A stretch of 64,000 nt of DNA from Afipia sp. (GTDB taxonomy: Bacteria > Pseudomonadota > Alphaproteobacteria > Rhizobiales > Xanthobacteraceae): assembly GCA_017474385.1 (NCBI GenBank), contig JAFVHU010000140.1, positions 1-64,000 of the forward strand, read 5' to 3'. Below the pieces are notes generated by a model. That model did not search any database. It was not told the origin of the DNA and was given only the letters and a program-made list of their open reading frames with translations. Within the stretch, counting starts at the first letter, position 1. Every line of letters starts with the position of its first letter. Made by a program: the position numbers and the translations under genes. Shown in pieces: positions 24,597 to 34,912 of the stretch.

Positions 24597-26255
24597 CTAC
24601 AGGACTGCCTTCGCTGCCGCGCGTCCGGCATTGCGTCCTGAGAACAGACAGCCGCCGAGGAACGTACCTTCCAGCGCGCGATAGCCGTGCACGCCGCCGC
24701 CGTCGAAGCCCGCCGCTTCGCCCACCGCATACAGTCCCTGAATGATTTGGCCGTCATTGCCGAACACGCGCGAGTCGAGATCGGTTTCGAAGCCGCCAAG
24801 CGTCTTGCGCGTCAGGATGTTGAGTTTTACTGCGATCAGCGGCCCGAAAGCGGGATCGAGAATCTTGTGCGGCTTGGCGGTCCGAATGAGTTTGTCGCCG
24901 AGATAGCGCCGCGCGTTGTGGATACCCATGACCTGGGTGTCCTTGACGTAAGGATTGTCGATCTCGCGGTCGCGTGCTTCGATTTGTTGTCTGATTGAGG
25001 CGACGTCGAGCAGGTTTGCGGTTCCAAGCTTGTTCATGGCGGCGACAAGGTCATCGAGATTGTCACGGACGATGAAGTCGGAGCCTTTCGCCTTGAAAGC
25101 TTCGACGGGGTCAGGCGCGCCCTTGTTGAAAGCGCGCCGGACGGTCATGCGCCAGCTCTTGCCGGTGAGATCCGGATTCTGTTCCGAACCCGACAGCGCG
25201 AACTCCTTCTTGATAATGGCCTGCGTCAGAATGAACCACGAATAGTCGTGGCCTGTCTTCATGATGTATTCGAGCTGGCCGAGCGTATCGTAGCCGGGAT
25301 ACAGCGGCGAGGGCAGGCGCTTGCCGGTTGCATCGAACCACATCGACGATGGCCCCGGCAGAATGCGAATGCCGTGACCCGGCCAGATCGGGTTCCAGTT
25401 GTGGACCCCTTCGACGTAGTGCCACATGCGGTCGCGGTTGATGAGGCGTGCGCCGGCGGCTTCGGTGATGCCGATCATGCGGCCATCAACGTGAGCCGGA
25501 ACTCCGGTCACCATGTGCTTTGGCGGCGCACCGAGGCGCTTCGGCCAGTTCTCACGCACAAGATCATGATTCCCGCCGATACCGCCGGACGCAACGATCA
25601 CGGCCTGTGCTTTGAACGAGAAATCGCCGGTCTCGGTGCGCGACGAACTGACGCCGCGTGGTTCCGGCGACGGCTCGAGTGTCCGGCCGCTGACGCCGGT
25701 GGCAGCCCCGCCCGCCATGTCGAGGGCATCGACACGATGCCGGAACTTGAAGACAATGCGGCCGGTCTTGGCATGCTCGCGCGCGCGCCGCTCGAACGGT
25801 TCCACCACACCGGGGCCGGTACCCCAAGTCAGATGAAAGCGCGGCACCGAATTGCCGTGGCCCATGGCGTCATAGCCGCCGCGCTCGGCCCACCCCACAA
25901 CGGGAAAAATGCGGTGGCCCATCGCCTGAAGCCAGCCGCGCTTCTCGCCGGCTGCGAACGCGACATAGGCTTCGGCCCATTTTCTTGGCCAGTGATCCTC
26001 GTCGCGGTCGAATCCGGCGGTTCCCATCCAGTCCTGCAACGCCAGGTCGTGGGAGTCCTTGATGCCGAGCCGGCGCTGCTCGGGTGTATCGACAAGGAAC
26101 AATCCGCCGAGCGACCAGAAAGCCTGCCCGCCGAGATTCTGCTCGCCTTCCTGATCGACCACGATCACGCGCTTGCCTGCATCGGCCAGTTCGGTCGCGG
26201 CCACGAGGCCCGCCAACCCTGCACCGACGACAATTACGTCCGCATCATTCGCCAT
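24597..26255 (-). CDS. FAD-binding dehydrogenase (fumarate reductase/KsdD fold)
   Basis: 552 residues from ATG 26255. The N-terminal Rossmann motif is VIVVGAGLAGLVAATELADAG, with NLGGQAFWSLGGLF next as in 3-ketosteroid dehydrogenase-like flavoproteins. AVIVASGGIGGNHDLVRENWP lies mid-protein and GLYAVGEAAGFDGGGVHGYRALEGTFLGGC at the FAD-binding end. No signal peptide is seen. The substrate is unknown; steroid dehydrogenation is only one possibility, as no steroid genes are nearby. An ATG 18 codons upstream is less consistent with the family. Confidence 0.85.
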   Translation of the reverse strand: MANDADVIVVGAGLAGLVAATELADAGKRVIVVDQEGEQNLGGQAFWSLGGLFLVDTPEQRRLGIKDSHDLALQDWMGTAGFDRDEDHWPRKWAEAYVAFAAGEKRGWLQAMGHRIFPVVGWAERGGYDAMGHGNSVPRFHLTWGTGPGVVEPFERRAREHAKTGRIVFKFRHRVDALDMAGGAATGVSGRTLEPSPEPRGVSSSRTETGDFSFKAQAVIVASGGIGGNHDLVRENWPKRLGAPPKHMVTGVPAHVDGRMIGITEAAGARLINRDRMWHYVEGVHNWNPIWPGHGIRILPGPSSMWFDATGKRLPSPLYPGYDTLGQLEYIMKTGHDYSWFILTQAIIKKEFALSGSEQNPDLTGKSWRMTVRRAFNKGAPDPVEAFKAKGSDFIVRDNLDDLVAAMNKLGTANLLDVASIRQQIEARDREIDNPYVKDTQVMGIHNARRYLGDKLIRTAKPHKILDPAFGPLIAVKLNILTRKTLGGFETDLDSRVFGNDGQIIQGLYAVGEAAGFDGGGVHGYRALEGTFLGGCLFSGRNAGRAAAKAVL

Positions 26256-26525
26256 TTTTGATTTCTCCCCAGCTTCCGGATTGAAGCGCGGCGCGTGAAG
26301 CCGGGTCAACGGAAATTGCGGCCAAAAATGGCGGCGTGCACCTCAGGTCGTTCACTGGACCACGTGTGCCATGTTCCAATCCGGGATCGGCCAGCGCGGG
26401 TGCAGCAAGCCAGCAACACTGCGATAGAATCCGTTTCCATGCTGCTGCGCGATCTGGACAAAATTCCAGACTCGCAACACGCTGATGTTGCCCCGATCGA
26501 CTGGCAGGGGGCGACGGGGCCGGCA

Positions 26526-26987
26526 ATGAAGATTGTGACGGGGTTTTTGGCGGCGGTGCTTCTCCTTGCCGGAGTTGGCGCAGGTCACGCCGTGGTTCGG
26601 ATTGCCGAAGACCGCGGCGGCCGAATCGGAACCTACGTCGACAAGTATCAAAGCCTCAAGGGTTCCGGTGAGACCGTCGTGATCGACGGCCTGTGCGCCT
26701 CAGCTTGCACCATCGTGCTCGGCGCCGTTTCCCACGACAAGATTTGCGTGACCTCGCGAGCCAGCCTCGGATTTCATGCTGCCTGGGACTTCGGGGCCAG
26801 CGGCCGGCCGGTAACGAACCGCGAAGCGACACGGATGCTGTACGATATGTATCCGACGTCGATCCGGAGCTGGATTTCACGGCGCGGCGGCCTCAAGCCA
26901 CGGATGATTTTCCTTCGTGGCCGCGAACTGACGAGCATGTATCGTCCGTGCTATATGGACGCCCAGGCCTCCGCACACGTGCGCTAA
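26526..26987 (+). CDS. Exported ClpP-like (COG3904-type) protein
   Basis: 153 residues from ATG 26526, beginning with a signal peptide (MKIVTGFLAAVLLLAGVGAGHA). TVVIDGLCASACTIVL matches the Ser-containing turn of periplasmic ClpP-like proteins, and ASLGFHAAWD supplies a His in the expected place. The family is thought to be proteolytic or pseudo-proteolytic, with unknown targets. Cys residues in the active-site turn and near the C-terminus (YRPCYMD) may form a disulfide. It is divergent from the FAD dehydrogenase gene, across a 270-base gap with no other feature. Confidence 0.72.
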   Translation: MKIVTGFLAAVLLLAGVGAGHAVVRIAEDRGGRIGTYVDKYQSLKGSGETVVIDGLCASACTIVLGAVSHDKICVTSRASLGFHAAWDFGASGRPVTNREATRMLYDMYPTSIRSWISRRGGLKPRMIFLRGRELTSMYRPCYMDAQASAHVR

Positions 26988-27147
26988 CGTCGAAAGCCAA
27001 GATCAGGCAGACGGTTGCTCCCGGTCATGTGATCGGGCATGCCAGTGCGACACTTGCTCGCCATAGCCGCGCGCTCTATCCCATGCCCAACGCGGAACAA
27101 TGCGGGCAGCTTGACGCGGCCTGCTCAGGATCAAGGAACGGATTGCG

Positions 27148-27738
27148 ATGGACAGGACGACCCGGCCGCTGGTGATCATCGCGGCGTTTGCTGGCAGCCT
27201 TGCGATCGGCCTGCTGGTCACGCTGTGGCTGCTGGGCGGCTTGCGCGGCGCCACCGCGCCGGCCGCAATCGGGGGATCGTTCCGTCTGACCGATCAGGCC
27301 GGGCAAACGGTCACCGAAAAAAATCTCATCGGCCGCCCGAGCATCATCTTTTTCGGCTTTACGCACTGTCCCGATGTTTGCCCGACCGCGCTGTTCGAAA
27401 TGTCCGAGGTTCTGCGCGCCATGGGCCCCGATGCGGGCAAGCTGAACGCGTATTTTGTGTCCGTCGATCCCGAACGCGACACATCGGTGGTGATGAAGGA
27501 TTACATTTCGAGTTTCGATCCGCATCTCAAGGGACTAACCGGAACTCCGAATGAAATTGCCAAAATGATTTCTGCCTATCGGGTTTATGCCAAGAAAATT
27601 CCCTTGAAGGACGGCGACTACACGATGGATCACACCGCGCTGATCTATCTGATGGACAAGAATGGAAACTTCGTGCGTCCATTCGATCTGAAGCGGAAGC
27701 CCGAGGAAGCCGCGGCGGATCTCAAGCGCTATCTCTGA
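27148..27738 (+). CDS. SCO1/SenC copper-delivery protein
   Basis: 196 residues: an N-terminal membrane anchor (about 8-30), then a periplasmic thioredoxin fold. Copper ligands are Cys74 and Cys78 in FTHCPDVCPT and His162 in MDHTALI. The family loads copper into the CuA site of cytochrome c oxidase or acts as a thiol-disulfide enzyme in that assembly. No oxidase genes lie in the window. Its stop codon abuts that of the converging glycosyltransferase gene. Confidence 0.92.
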   Translation: MDRTTRPLVIIAAFAGSLAIGLLVTLWLLGGLRGATAPAAIGGSFRLTDQAGQTVTEKNLIGRPSIIFFGFTHCPDVCPTALFEMSEVLRAMGPDAGKLNAYFVSVDPERDTSVVMKDYISSFDPHLKGLTGTPNEIAKMISAYRVYAKKIPLKDGDYTMDHTALIYLMDKNGNFVRPFDLKRKPEEAAADLKRYL

Positions 27739-29766
27739 TTAGATTTCGCCAGTCTTTCTCACGTGCATCCGGTCTGGCCGCCGAGGAGACATGCGTGACG
27801 TTCGCGCGAGACCATGTTCGGTCTTTTCCCAGTGATAGGGCTCGGTCAGCAACTGATAGAGTGCGCGCCATGCCGCGATGGACAGGAAAATCCAGTAGAT
27901 CGGAGTCAGGGCAAGCACCCATGCTTCGCGCAGCAAATTCCGCTTCGCAAGTCCGATCAATCCAATCACGATGGTGGTGAGATAGCCTGCCGCAATCGTC
28001 GCCAGATAAAGTTCGATGAACGGCTTTGCGAAAAACGACGACACGCCGTCGAACTCGCTCAGCAATCCGCGGGCGAGCAACTCGCCAAGCAGGAACGGAT
28101 GTGCCAGCGCGGTCAGGACGTTTCCGCCCACAATGACATTGAGCGCGAAGAAGCCGCCGGCGCCGGCATCGCGCCAGAGCTTGCGCGGCGAGCGCATGTG
28201 AACGCTCCACGTTTGCATCCAGCCCTTCATCCATCGCGAGCGCTGCCGCAGCCACGCTCCGAACCGTGCAGGCGCCTCTTCATAGGTCGTCGACGGAAAC
28301 ATGACGCAGCGGTACTTGAATCGCGCGAGCCTGAAACCGAGATCAGCGTCTTCGGTAACGTTGTAGGGATCCCAGCCGCTAACCTCACGCAGCACGCTGG
28401 TGCGGAAATGATTGGACGATCCGCCGAGCGGCAGCGGCATCTCGAAGTTGGAAAAGCCCTGCAGGAACACATCGAATTGGCCCGCATACTCAGCAGTAAA
28501 CATCCGCGGGATCCAGCCGTCTGCGGTGTTGTCGATGCAAAGGCTTGCCTGCGCGCATGCAACGTCTGATCCGTATGTCCGGAACACATCGAGCGCTTCG
28601 CGAAGCTGGCCCGGCTCGGGCCGGTCCTCGGCATCGAACACCGTGATGAAGGTGCCGCGCGCGAAGTTCAGCGCGCAGTTGAGGGCCTTGGGTTTTGTGC
28701 GCGGTCCCACATCGGGTGCGATGATGACCTGAACATGCGGCATCGGTCCGAGCCTGGCGATTGCCGCGCGCGTTCCGAGATCGTCTGTTTCGATAACGAG
28801 CTTGATGTCGAGTTTTTCGCGAGGATAGTCCAGCGCATCGATGTAATGCATCAGCGGCGCGACGGACGAGGCCTCGCGGTAGAGCGCCGCGACCACTGTA
28901 TAGACGGGCAACTGACTGTCGTGGAGCCGAGGCCGCCGAGGGAGCCGTTTGGGCGGCGAAAAACATCCCGCAAGCCGCAGACTCGTAAACAGCAGAAACC
29001 ATACGGCGAGGGTCACGCCGCAGGCGTCCAGCACCATCATGGGCGCCAGCGTCAGCAGTGCGACGGGGCCTGCAAGACGCAGAAGATAACGGCCTAAACG
29101 ATACAGACGGCTGCGCGAAGCCGGAACCTGTGCGGCTGACAGTGCGGGAAAGCGTGTGGCGAGATTCTCCGCTGCGGTATCGGCCAGGATATCACCGGCC
29201 TGATTTTCGAGAAATGCATTGAATCGTGCGGTCGATGCGAGCCGAACGCGCGGGAGAAGCGATGGATATTCCGTGATCAGCCGGACGATGCGCCGTGCGG
29301 TGTATCCGTGCGGAGCGGACACGTACGCCAATTCTCCCCGTTGCCGGATGGGAAGGATGCCGTGCCGCGCGCAGAGATGAAGGCCGTCGTCGGGCAGCAG
29401 ACAGTCCGCGCGGCTGAGGTTGTCGAGCGTTTCGATCTGCAGTCCGCTATGGATGGCAAGCTGGTTGAGATACTCATCCTCGTCGATGACACCCCACTGG
29501 ATCAGCACCCGGTCGGCACCGACGCCAATCTCGTCGCTTCGTTGCTCGGCCGCTGCGATCAGCGACGGGGCGAACAGGTGGCGCACGCAATCGAGTTCTA
29601 CCGTGGCACCCGGCTCGCGAATCCCCGGCCGGTTGTCGTTCTGCGACGGCGGAGGCCCGAGAAGTCCGGCGATGAACGAGGTGAAACTCCGGGCGGACGC
29701 CGTCAGGCTCGCGAAACGTTGCGGCCCGGCCCCGTCAAACTCGCTTGCCCGCCCAGCCACGGCCAT
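27739..29766 (-). CDS. Membrane glycosyltransferase with GspE-N-like domain
   Basis: 675 residues from ATG 29766. Order: a GspE/MshE N-terminal-like domain (about 60-190, with VLIQWGVIDEDEYLNQLAIH), a membrane hairpin (about 225-268), a GT2 catalytic domain (about 285-520), and three to four helices (about 540-640). GT2 residues are all present: ETDD, VFDAED (DxD), TEDADLG and QRSRWMKG (QxxRW), as in processive synthases. The N-terminal domain binds c-di-GMP in some relatives, so allosteric control is possible. No partner polysaccharide genes adjoin. A longer frame reaches 29997 but would overlap the divergent gene. Confidence 0.82.
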   Translation of the reverse strand: MAVAGRASEFDGAGPQRFASLTASARSFTSFIAGLLGPPPSQNDNRPGIREPGATVELDCVRHLFAPSLIAAAEQRSDEIGVGADRVLIQWGVIDEDEYLNQLAIHSGLQIETLDNLSRADCLLPDDGLHLCARHGILPIRQRGELAYVSAPHGYTARRIVRLITEYPSLLPRVRLASTARFNAFLENQAGDILADTAAENLATRFPALSAAQVPASRSRLYRLGRYLLRLAGPVALLTLAPMMVLDACGVTLAVWFLLFTSLRLAGCFSPPKRLPRRPRLHDSQLPVYTVVAALYREASSVAPLMHYIDALDYPREKLDIKLVIETDDLGTRAAIARLGPMPHVQVIIAPDVGPRTKPKALNCALNFARGTFITVFDAEDRPEPGQLREALDVFRTYGSDVACAQASLCIDNTADGWIPRMFTAEYAGQFDVFLQGFSNFEMPLPLGGSSNHFRTSVLREVSGWDPYNVTEDADLGFRLARFKYRCVMFPSTTYEEAPARFGAWLRQRSRWMKGWMQTWSVHMRSPRKLWRDAGAGGFFALNVIVGGNVLTALAHPFLLGELLARGLLSEFDGVSSFFAKPFIELYLATIAAGYLTTIVIGLIGLAKRNLLREAWVLALTPIYWIFLSIAAWRALYQLLTEPYHWEKTEHGLARTSRMSPRRPDRMHVRKTGEI

Positions 29767-29848
29767 CTGACCGCTACCCCACGCCACAAACGCACTCGAA
29801 TCCGCCCGTGGATGGTCTATAAGACCCGACACGCGGAACCCCGGGTCA

Positions 29849-30778
29849 ATGCAACCACAGATGGTATCTTCCTTCAATGTCCGATTGCGCGGCGCTGTCC
29901 ATGCAGCCGCCGGGTTGGCCGTTTGGGCTGCTCTGACGTTTTTTTCGCCGCCAGTATTCGCACAAGGCGCACCGGCGGCACCTTCCCCTGCTGTCATTCC
30001 ACAGCCCGCAGCGCCTCAGGCTGTGCCGGGATTCTGGGACCCGCGGCGGCGCCCCGACCGGCCGGACCTGTCGCGATTGACGGTCATCCGATTCCTGACC
30101 GAGACGGATTACCCGCCCTTCAACTTCACGGGTCCCGACGGAAACCCGGCTGGCTTCAATGTCGATTTGGCCCGGATGATCTGCGACGAAATCAAGGTGG
30201 CGTGCACCATCCAGATGCGCCGCTTTGAAACGCTGGTGGACGCGATCAACGGCAACCGCGGCGATGCGATCATCGCGTCGCTGGCCGTGACGCCGCAGCT
30301 TCGCGCCAAGCTCGATTTCAGCGATCCCTACTACCGTTCGCCGGCGCGGTTCGTGTCGCGGCGGGATGCGGTGATGGCGGAGGTCCGGCCGGAATATCTC
30401 GAGGGCAAGAAAGTCGGCGCCATCGCCGGCTCGTCCCATGAGGCGTATCTGAAGACGCTGTTCACCGATGCGCAGATCGTCAGCTTTCCGAATGACGACG
30501 CGCTTCGCCTGGCGCTGCGCCGCGGTGAAGTCGATTTCATTTTCGGCGACGCGATTTCGCTGGCTTTCTGGATCAACGGAACCGATTCCGGCGACTGCTG
30601 CGCATTCAGCGGCGGCCCGTTCACCGAGAGCCGGTATTTCGGCGAGGGTGTCGGCATCGGAGTAAAACGTGGCAACGACGTGCTGCGGCAGGCACTGAAC
30701 TGGGCGATGTTCCGGCTTTGGGAGAAGGGCCGCTACACCGATCTGTGGCTGCGCTATTTCTCGGTCAGTCCGTTCTAA
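29849..30778 (+). CDS. Periplasmic amino-acid-type binding protein
   Basis: 309-residue solute-binding protein of family 3. A long signal region (to about residue 38) is followed by a Pro/Ala-rich linker. The core begins TVIRFLTETDYPPFNF and has GFNVDLARMICDEI, and SLAVTPQLRAKLDFSDPYYRSPA is the family signature. It probably binds an amino acid or related compound, but no permease or ATPase genes are adjacent, so it is an orphan or a sensor-like protein. The Pr6Pr gene follows six bases later. Confidence 0.85.
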   Translation: MQPQMVSSFNVRLRGAVHAAAGLAVWAALTFFSPPVFAQGAPAAPSPAVIPQPAAPQAVPGFWDPRRRPDRPDLSRLTVIRFLTETDYPPFNFTGPDGNPAGFNVDLARMICDEIKVACTIQMRRFETLVDAINGNRGDAIIASLAVTPQLRAKLDFSDPYYRSPARFVSRRDAVMAEVRPEYLEGKKVGAIAGSSHEAYLKTLFTDAQIVSFPNDDALRLALRRGEVDFIFGDAISLAFWINGTDSGDCCAFSGGPFTESRYFGEGVGIGVKRGNDVLRQALNWAMFRLWEKGRYTDLWLRYFSVSPF

Positions 30779-30784
30779 GTTCGG

Positions 30785-31444
30785 ATGCAAGCGATGGCCT
30801 TGACGCGAACGGCGAAACTCAAGCGAACCGCCGCGGCGCTTCTTGCGCTGCTGGGCTGGATCGCACTCGGGCTTGGATATGCGCGTTTCGTTGGGGCAAC
30901 GGGAGATCAGGGATTATCGTCCACCGAGGCCACGGTGCGCTTCTTCTCGTTCTTCACGATCCAGACGAATATTCTTGTCGCGCTGGTGCTGACGGCGTTC
31001 GCGATCAGGACCGGCCCCGAGGAATGGCTGGTGCATCCCTTTGTTCGCTCGGCGGTGGCGACCTATATCGTGATGGTCGGCATCATCTATCTCACGGTGC
31101 TGCGGCCGATCGAGCCACTACAGAACGCGTTCTCCTTCACCAATATCGTGATGCATTACCTGATGCCGGTCGCCTATCTGCTGTTCTGGCTGACCTGCGT
31201 GCGCAAGGAGGGGCTGCGCTGGTACGACCCGCTGCTGTGGGTGATCTATCCGCTGTTCTATCTTGGCTTTGTGCTGGTGCGCGGAAAGATGTCCGGCTTC
31301 TATCCTTATCCCTTTATCGACGCCAAGACCTTGGGTTATGCAGGGGTTGCGGCTAATACAGCCGGATTGCTGATCGTATGCGCTGCGATTGGCATGTGTC
31401 TGGTGATGACCGGATGGTGGCTCGCGCGCCGGCAGCCGGTTTGA
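30785..31444 (+). CDS. Pr6Pr-family membrane protein
   Basis: 219 residues with six predicted membrane helices. [18 protein letters not shown] and the [16 protein letters not shown] segment are hallmarks of the Pr6Pr/FAR-17a-like six-helix family (typified by an actinobacterial protein). No biochemical role is established. It closely follows the periplasmic binding protein gene and lies 20 bases before lysS, so the three may share transcripts. Confidence 0.82.
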   Translation: MQAMALTRTAKLKRTAAALLALLGWIALGLGYARFVGATGDQGLSSTEATVRFFSFFTIQTNILVALVLTAFAIRTGPEEWLVHPFVRSAVATYIVMVGIIYLTVLRPIEPLQNAFSFTNIVMHYLMPVAYLLFWLTCVRKEGLRWYDPLLWVIYPLFYLGFVLVRGKMSGFYPYPFIDAKTLGYAGVAANTAGLLIVCAAIGMCLVMTGWWLARRQPV

Positions 31445-31464
31445 TTTTTGCGCGGAGATTCTTG

Positions 31465-33111
31465 ATGTCGACTGAAATGCCTTCATCCGCGAGCGACCTT
31501 CGGGCGCTTGCCGAGCAATCCAACGCCTGGCCGTTCGAGCAGGCGAAGCAGATTGTCGCGCGGCTGAAGAAAAAGCCGAAGGATGAAGTGCTGTTCGAGA
31601 CCGGCTACGGTCCGTCGGGCCTGCCGCATATCGGCACGTTTGGCGAAGTGGCGCGCACCACCATGGTGCGCCACGCATTTCGCGTGCTCACCGAAGACAA
31701 GATCAAAACGAAACTGCTGGCGTTCTCCGACGACATGGACGGCCTGCGCAAGGTGCCGGACAATGTGCCGAACAAGGAGATGCTGGAACAGGATCTCGGC
31801 AAGCCGCTGACGCAGGTCCGCGATCCGTTCGGCACGCATCCGAGTTTCGGCGAGCACAACAACGCGCGGCTGCGCGCGTTTCTCGACACCTTCGGCTTCG
31901 ATTACGAATTCGCCTCATCGACGCAATACTACAAGTCGGGCCGCTTCGACGCGACGCTGCTGAAGATGCTGGAGAACATCGACAAGGTGATGGCGATCAT
32001 GCTGCCGTCGCTGCGTGAGGAGCGTGCGGCCACGTACTCGCCGTTCTTACCCGTCTCGCCGCGCACCGGCGTCGTGCTGCAAGTGCCGATCGTCGCGCAT
32101 GACGCCAAAGCCGGCACGGTGTCCTATGACGATCCCGACACCAAGGAGCGGGTCACCGTTCCTGTCACCGGCGGACATTGCAAGCTGCAGTGGAAGCCGG
32201 ACTGGGCGATGCGCTGGGTCGCGCTCGGCGTCGATTATGAAATGGCGGGCAAGGATCTCATCGACTCGGTCAAGCTGTCCGGAAAAATCTGCTCGGCGCT
32301 TGGCGGCACGCCGCCGGAAGGCTTCAACTACGAATTGTTTCTCGACGACAAGGGCCAGAAGATTTCCAAGTCGAAGGGCAACGGCCTCACCATCGACGAG
32401 TGGCTGCGTTATGCCTCACCGGAATCGCTGTCGCTGTTCATGTACCGCGAGCCGAAGGCAGCGAAGCGGCTGCATTTCGACGTCATCCCGCGCAATGTCG
32501 ACGACTATCAGCAGTTCACCGACGGCTACCCGCGCCAGGATGGCAAGCAGCGCCTGAGCAATCCGGTCTGGCACATCCATGCGGGCGATCCGCCGCTCGC
32601 CGACATGCCGGTGACGTTCCAGTTGCTGCTGACGCTGGTGTCGTCATCGAACGCGGAGAATGCCGAAACGCTGTGGGGGTTCATCGGCCGTTATCGTCCG
32701 GGCGTGACGCCGAAGACGCATCCGAAGCTGGATGCGATGGTTGGCTACGCGATCAACTACTATCGCGATTTCGTGGCGCCGACGAAGACCTTCCGCGAGC
32801 CGACCGAGAGCGAGCGCGCCGCCTTGACCGATCTGCGCAACGCGCTGGCGCAACTGCCGCCCGAGGCGTCCGCGGAAGACATCCAGAACGTGGTCTATGA
32901 AATTGGCCGCCGCGAGCCGTTTCTCGATCAGGTGAAGAAAGGCAAGGACGGCCGTCCGGGCGTCTCGCTCGACTGGTTCAACATGCTCTATCAGGTGCTG
33001 CTCGGCCAGGAGAAAGGCCCACGCTTCGGATCGTTCGTCGCGGTCTATGGCGTCACGAACGCGATCGCGATGATTGATGCGGCGCTGAAGCCAATAGACA
33101 GAGACAGATGA
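31465..33111 (+). CDS. lysS: Lysyl-tRNA synthetase, class I
   Basis: Charges tRNA-Lys with lysine. At 548 residues this is the class I (archaeal-type) enzyme found in alphaproteobacteria, not the class II LysRS of most bacteria. The class I signatures are [11 protein letters not shown] (HIGH-like, 55-58) and KISKSKGNG (KMSKS-like, 299-303). ATG 31465 gives the normal start. The stop TGA overlaps the ATG of an AT-rich unknown gene, an unusual neighbour. The last residues (KPIDRDR) should be compared with relatives, as the tail may have been changed by the insertion. Confidence 0.95.
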   Translation: MSTEMPSSASDLRALAEQSNAWPFEQAKQIVARLKKKPKDEVLFETGYGPSGLPHIGTFGEVARTTMVRHAFRVLTEDKIKTKLLAFSDDMDGLRKVPDNVPNKEMLEQDLGKPLTQVRDPFGTHPSFGEHNNARLRAFLDTFGFDYEFASSTQYYKSGRFDATLLKMLENIDKVMAIMLPSLREERAATYSPFLPVSPRTGVVLQVPIVAHDAKAGTVSYDDPDTKERVTVPVTGGHCKLQWKPDWAMRWVALGVDYEMAGKDLIDSVKLSGKICSALGGTPPEGFNYELFLDDKGQKISKSKGNGLTIDEWLRYASPESLSLFMYREPKAAKRLHFDVIPRNVDDYQQFTDGYPRQDGKQRLSNPVWHIHAGDPPLADMPVTFQLLLTLVSSSNAENAETLWGFIGRYRPGVTPKTHPKLDAMVGYAINYYRDFVAPTKTFREPTESERAALTDLRNALAQLPPEASAEDIQNVVYEIGRREPFLDQVKKGKDGRPGVSLDWFNMLYQVLLGQEKGPRFGSFVAVYGVTNAIAMIDAALKPIDRDR

Positions 33112-34325
33112 TGTTGCTGAAAAATCAAAATATCATCAACCGGAATGCGGCTCAATTGCTTGAAAGGGTGACACTCATATTCAATCAAGACGGCCGGCTG
33201 CGTATTTCTAACTCGATATACAAAGCCGATGAATTTATGCCTTCCGTAAAAGAGCTACTAAGGGCTTTAATCGAGTTCAATCAATCTAGTAATCATGATT
33301 ACGGCGTAAAGCTATTAACTGCCACCCGAAGCTATATCCGAACAGTCGATAAAATATTTGAAAGATCCCGGCCTAGATTTTTAACGTCAATGCGCAGCGC
33401 CGGAGGCCCAAGTTTTGTTAATGCTTATAAAGATGCCGTTTCTCTAGAGAAAATATTGGGCGTCAGCATTGCCGGCGATGAGTTTGCGCCCATAAATTTG
33501 CCGGAGCAGAAGCCTTCGCCCATCTACGCACGGGTGGAAGGACAAAAAATTGTTCTGGATTCAGGAAAGTCTCTTCATCCACTTCTATCGGTTAGCGCAC
33601 TTGATCGAACGAAAGCGTATCTAAAAGAAGAGCTTTCGCAATTGGTGGCGGCGCTTCGATCATCAAACGTTGATAGGCGCATTGTCGCGGAATTTTCTAA
33701 ATTAATTTCATTCATTGATTTTGAGGATGATGCTGGCGCAATTATTCTGGGGTTGCATGCCAGAAAAGTTATGCAAATAGGCTCGATGGTTGAGCAAGAG
33801 GTTTCGTCTGTGTTGTCTATTCAGATCACGTCAACTCTGATGCAGGTTTCTCATTTTTCCTCTCAATATAAAGACTGGGTCGATTTTATCAGGAACGCCT
33901 TGCAATATTCCGCGAGAGATGCCGTCGAGGATAAAATTGATGGAGCTGTGAAAGATTTTATCGAGATTCTAGCTTCCAATCCCAATAGTATTGATCAGAG
34001 GATTCCAGAGGTTGTTAAGTCTATCGAGGGATCACTCGCTCAAGAGGAAGAAACGAGGGCGGGTGCGATCTACGCTTTGATTCGAGGGTTTGAGAATATC
34101 TGCATTGTTGCGGTTAAGTTTGCCTTTGACGAAGCGAATAAACTTGTAAGCGAGACTGCAAAGAATATTCGAGGGATGGCCGCAAAGGCATTGGCCGTTA
34201 CGGTGGTTGGTCTTGCTCTGACGATGATTTACAGCTTTATGCCTGTGATAAATGTCGCTCCAGAACTGAGCTGGATAACGGAAATCATTTCGAAAATTGA
34301 GAAGATAAAGGATATTCTAAAATAG
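33108..34325 (+). CDS. Unknown AT-rich gene overlapping the lysS stop
   Basis: 405 residues with no family I recognise. The sequence is visibly AT-rich with many ATT, AAA and TTT codons, against GC-rich flanks, so it was probably acquired. Most of the protein is predicted helical and soluble (coiled stretches about 150-330, with [27 protein letters not shown]). One hydrophobic segment (about 362-385, [20 protein letters not shown]) and a short Lys-rich tail follow. It overlaps lysS by four bases (ATG 33108 or 33111), so translation would be coupled to a housekeeping gene. A C-terminally anchored coiled-coil effector is one reading. Confidence 0.65.
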   Translation: MMLLKNQNIINRNAAQLLERVTLIFNQDGRLRISNSIYKADEFMPSVKELLRALIEFNQSSNHDYGVKLLTATRSYIRTVDKIFERSRPRFLTSMRSAGGPSFVNAYKDAVSLEKILGVSIAGDEFAPINLPEQKPSPIYARVEGQKIVLDSGKSLHPLLSVSALDRTKAYLKEELSQLVAALRSSNVDRRIVAEFSKLISFIDFEDDAGAIILGLHARKVMQIGSMVEQEVSSVLSIQITSTLMQVSHFSSQYKDWVDFIRNALQYSARDAVEDKIDGAVKDFIEILASNPNSIDQRIPEVVKSIEGSLAQEEETRAGAIYALIRGFENICIVAVKFAFDEANKLVSETAKNIRGMAAKALAVTVVGLALTMIYSFMPVINVAPELSWITEIISKIEKIKDILK

Positions 34326-34429
34326 GGTTTATCTGCATCGCTGATGCAGTCCACGTGATCTGTCCGACACTAAATATTGACGCGGCGCTGAAACGGGCAG
34401 CGAGCTAGCCGCCCGCTTCGGAGCAACGT

Positions 34430-34903
34430 ATGTCGAAGGTGACGCGCGCCACCAAGATGCTGGAACAGGCCGGCGTTGCCTTTACCGTTCACACCTATGA
34501 TTATGATGGCGACGCCGACCGCATCGGATTGCAGGCGGCTGAGGCGCTCGGCGAAGCGCCGTCGTGCGTGCTCAAGTCGCTGATGGCGTTGGTCGATGGC
34601 AGACCGGTCTGCGTGATCGTTCCTTCGGATCGCGAAGTGTCGATGAAAAAGCTCGCGGCTGCGTTCGGCGGAAAATCCGCGCAGATGATGAAGCCTGCCG
34701 ATGCGGAGCGCCTATCGGGCTACAAGGTCGGCGGCATCAGTCCGTTCGGGCAGATGCGCGCACCTCGTGCGGCGATTGAAGAGCAGGCGATGGCGCAGAA
34801 TCTGGTGTTCATCAACGGTGGGCAGCGCGGGTTGCACGTGCGGCTCAATCCGCGCGATGCGGCCAAGGTCTTGAATGCGATCGTTGCGCCGTTGGTCGCC
34901 TGA
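34430..34903 (+). CDS. ybaK: Cys-tRNA(Pro) deacylase, YbaK family
   Basis: 157-residue trans-editing enzyme that removes mischarged cysteine from tRNA-Pro. The YbaK/EbsC fold shows VLKSLMALVDGRPVCVIVPSDREVSMKKLA (catalytic Lys region) and VGGISPFGQM, the substrate loop. MSKVTRATKMLEQAGVAFTVHTYDYD opens it as in EbsC proteins. It stands 104 bases after the AT-rich insert and was probably the direct neighbour of lysS before that gene arrived, a sensible pairing of two tRNA-charging genes. Confidence 0.93.
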   Translation: MSKVTRATKMLEQAGVAFTVHTYDYDGDADRIGLQAAEALGEAPSCVLKSLMALVDGRPVCVIVPSDREVSMKKLAAAFGGKSAQMMKPADAERLSGYKVGGISPFGQMRAPRAAIEEQAMAQNLVFINGGQRGLHVRLNPRDAAKVLNAIVAPLVA

Positions 34904-34912
34904 CGCGGAGCG

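Noticed and set aside
29767-29997. Longer N-terminus of the glycosyltransferase
   Set aside because: It would overlap the divergent binding-protein gene, and the extra residues are low-complexity and unlike the family.
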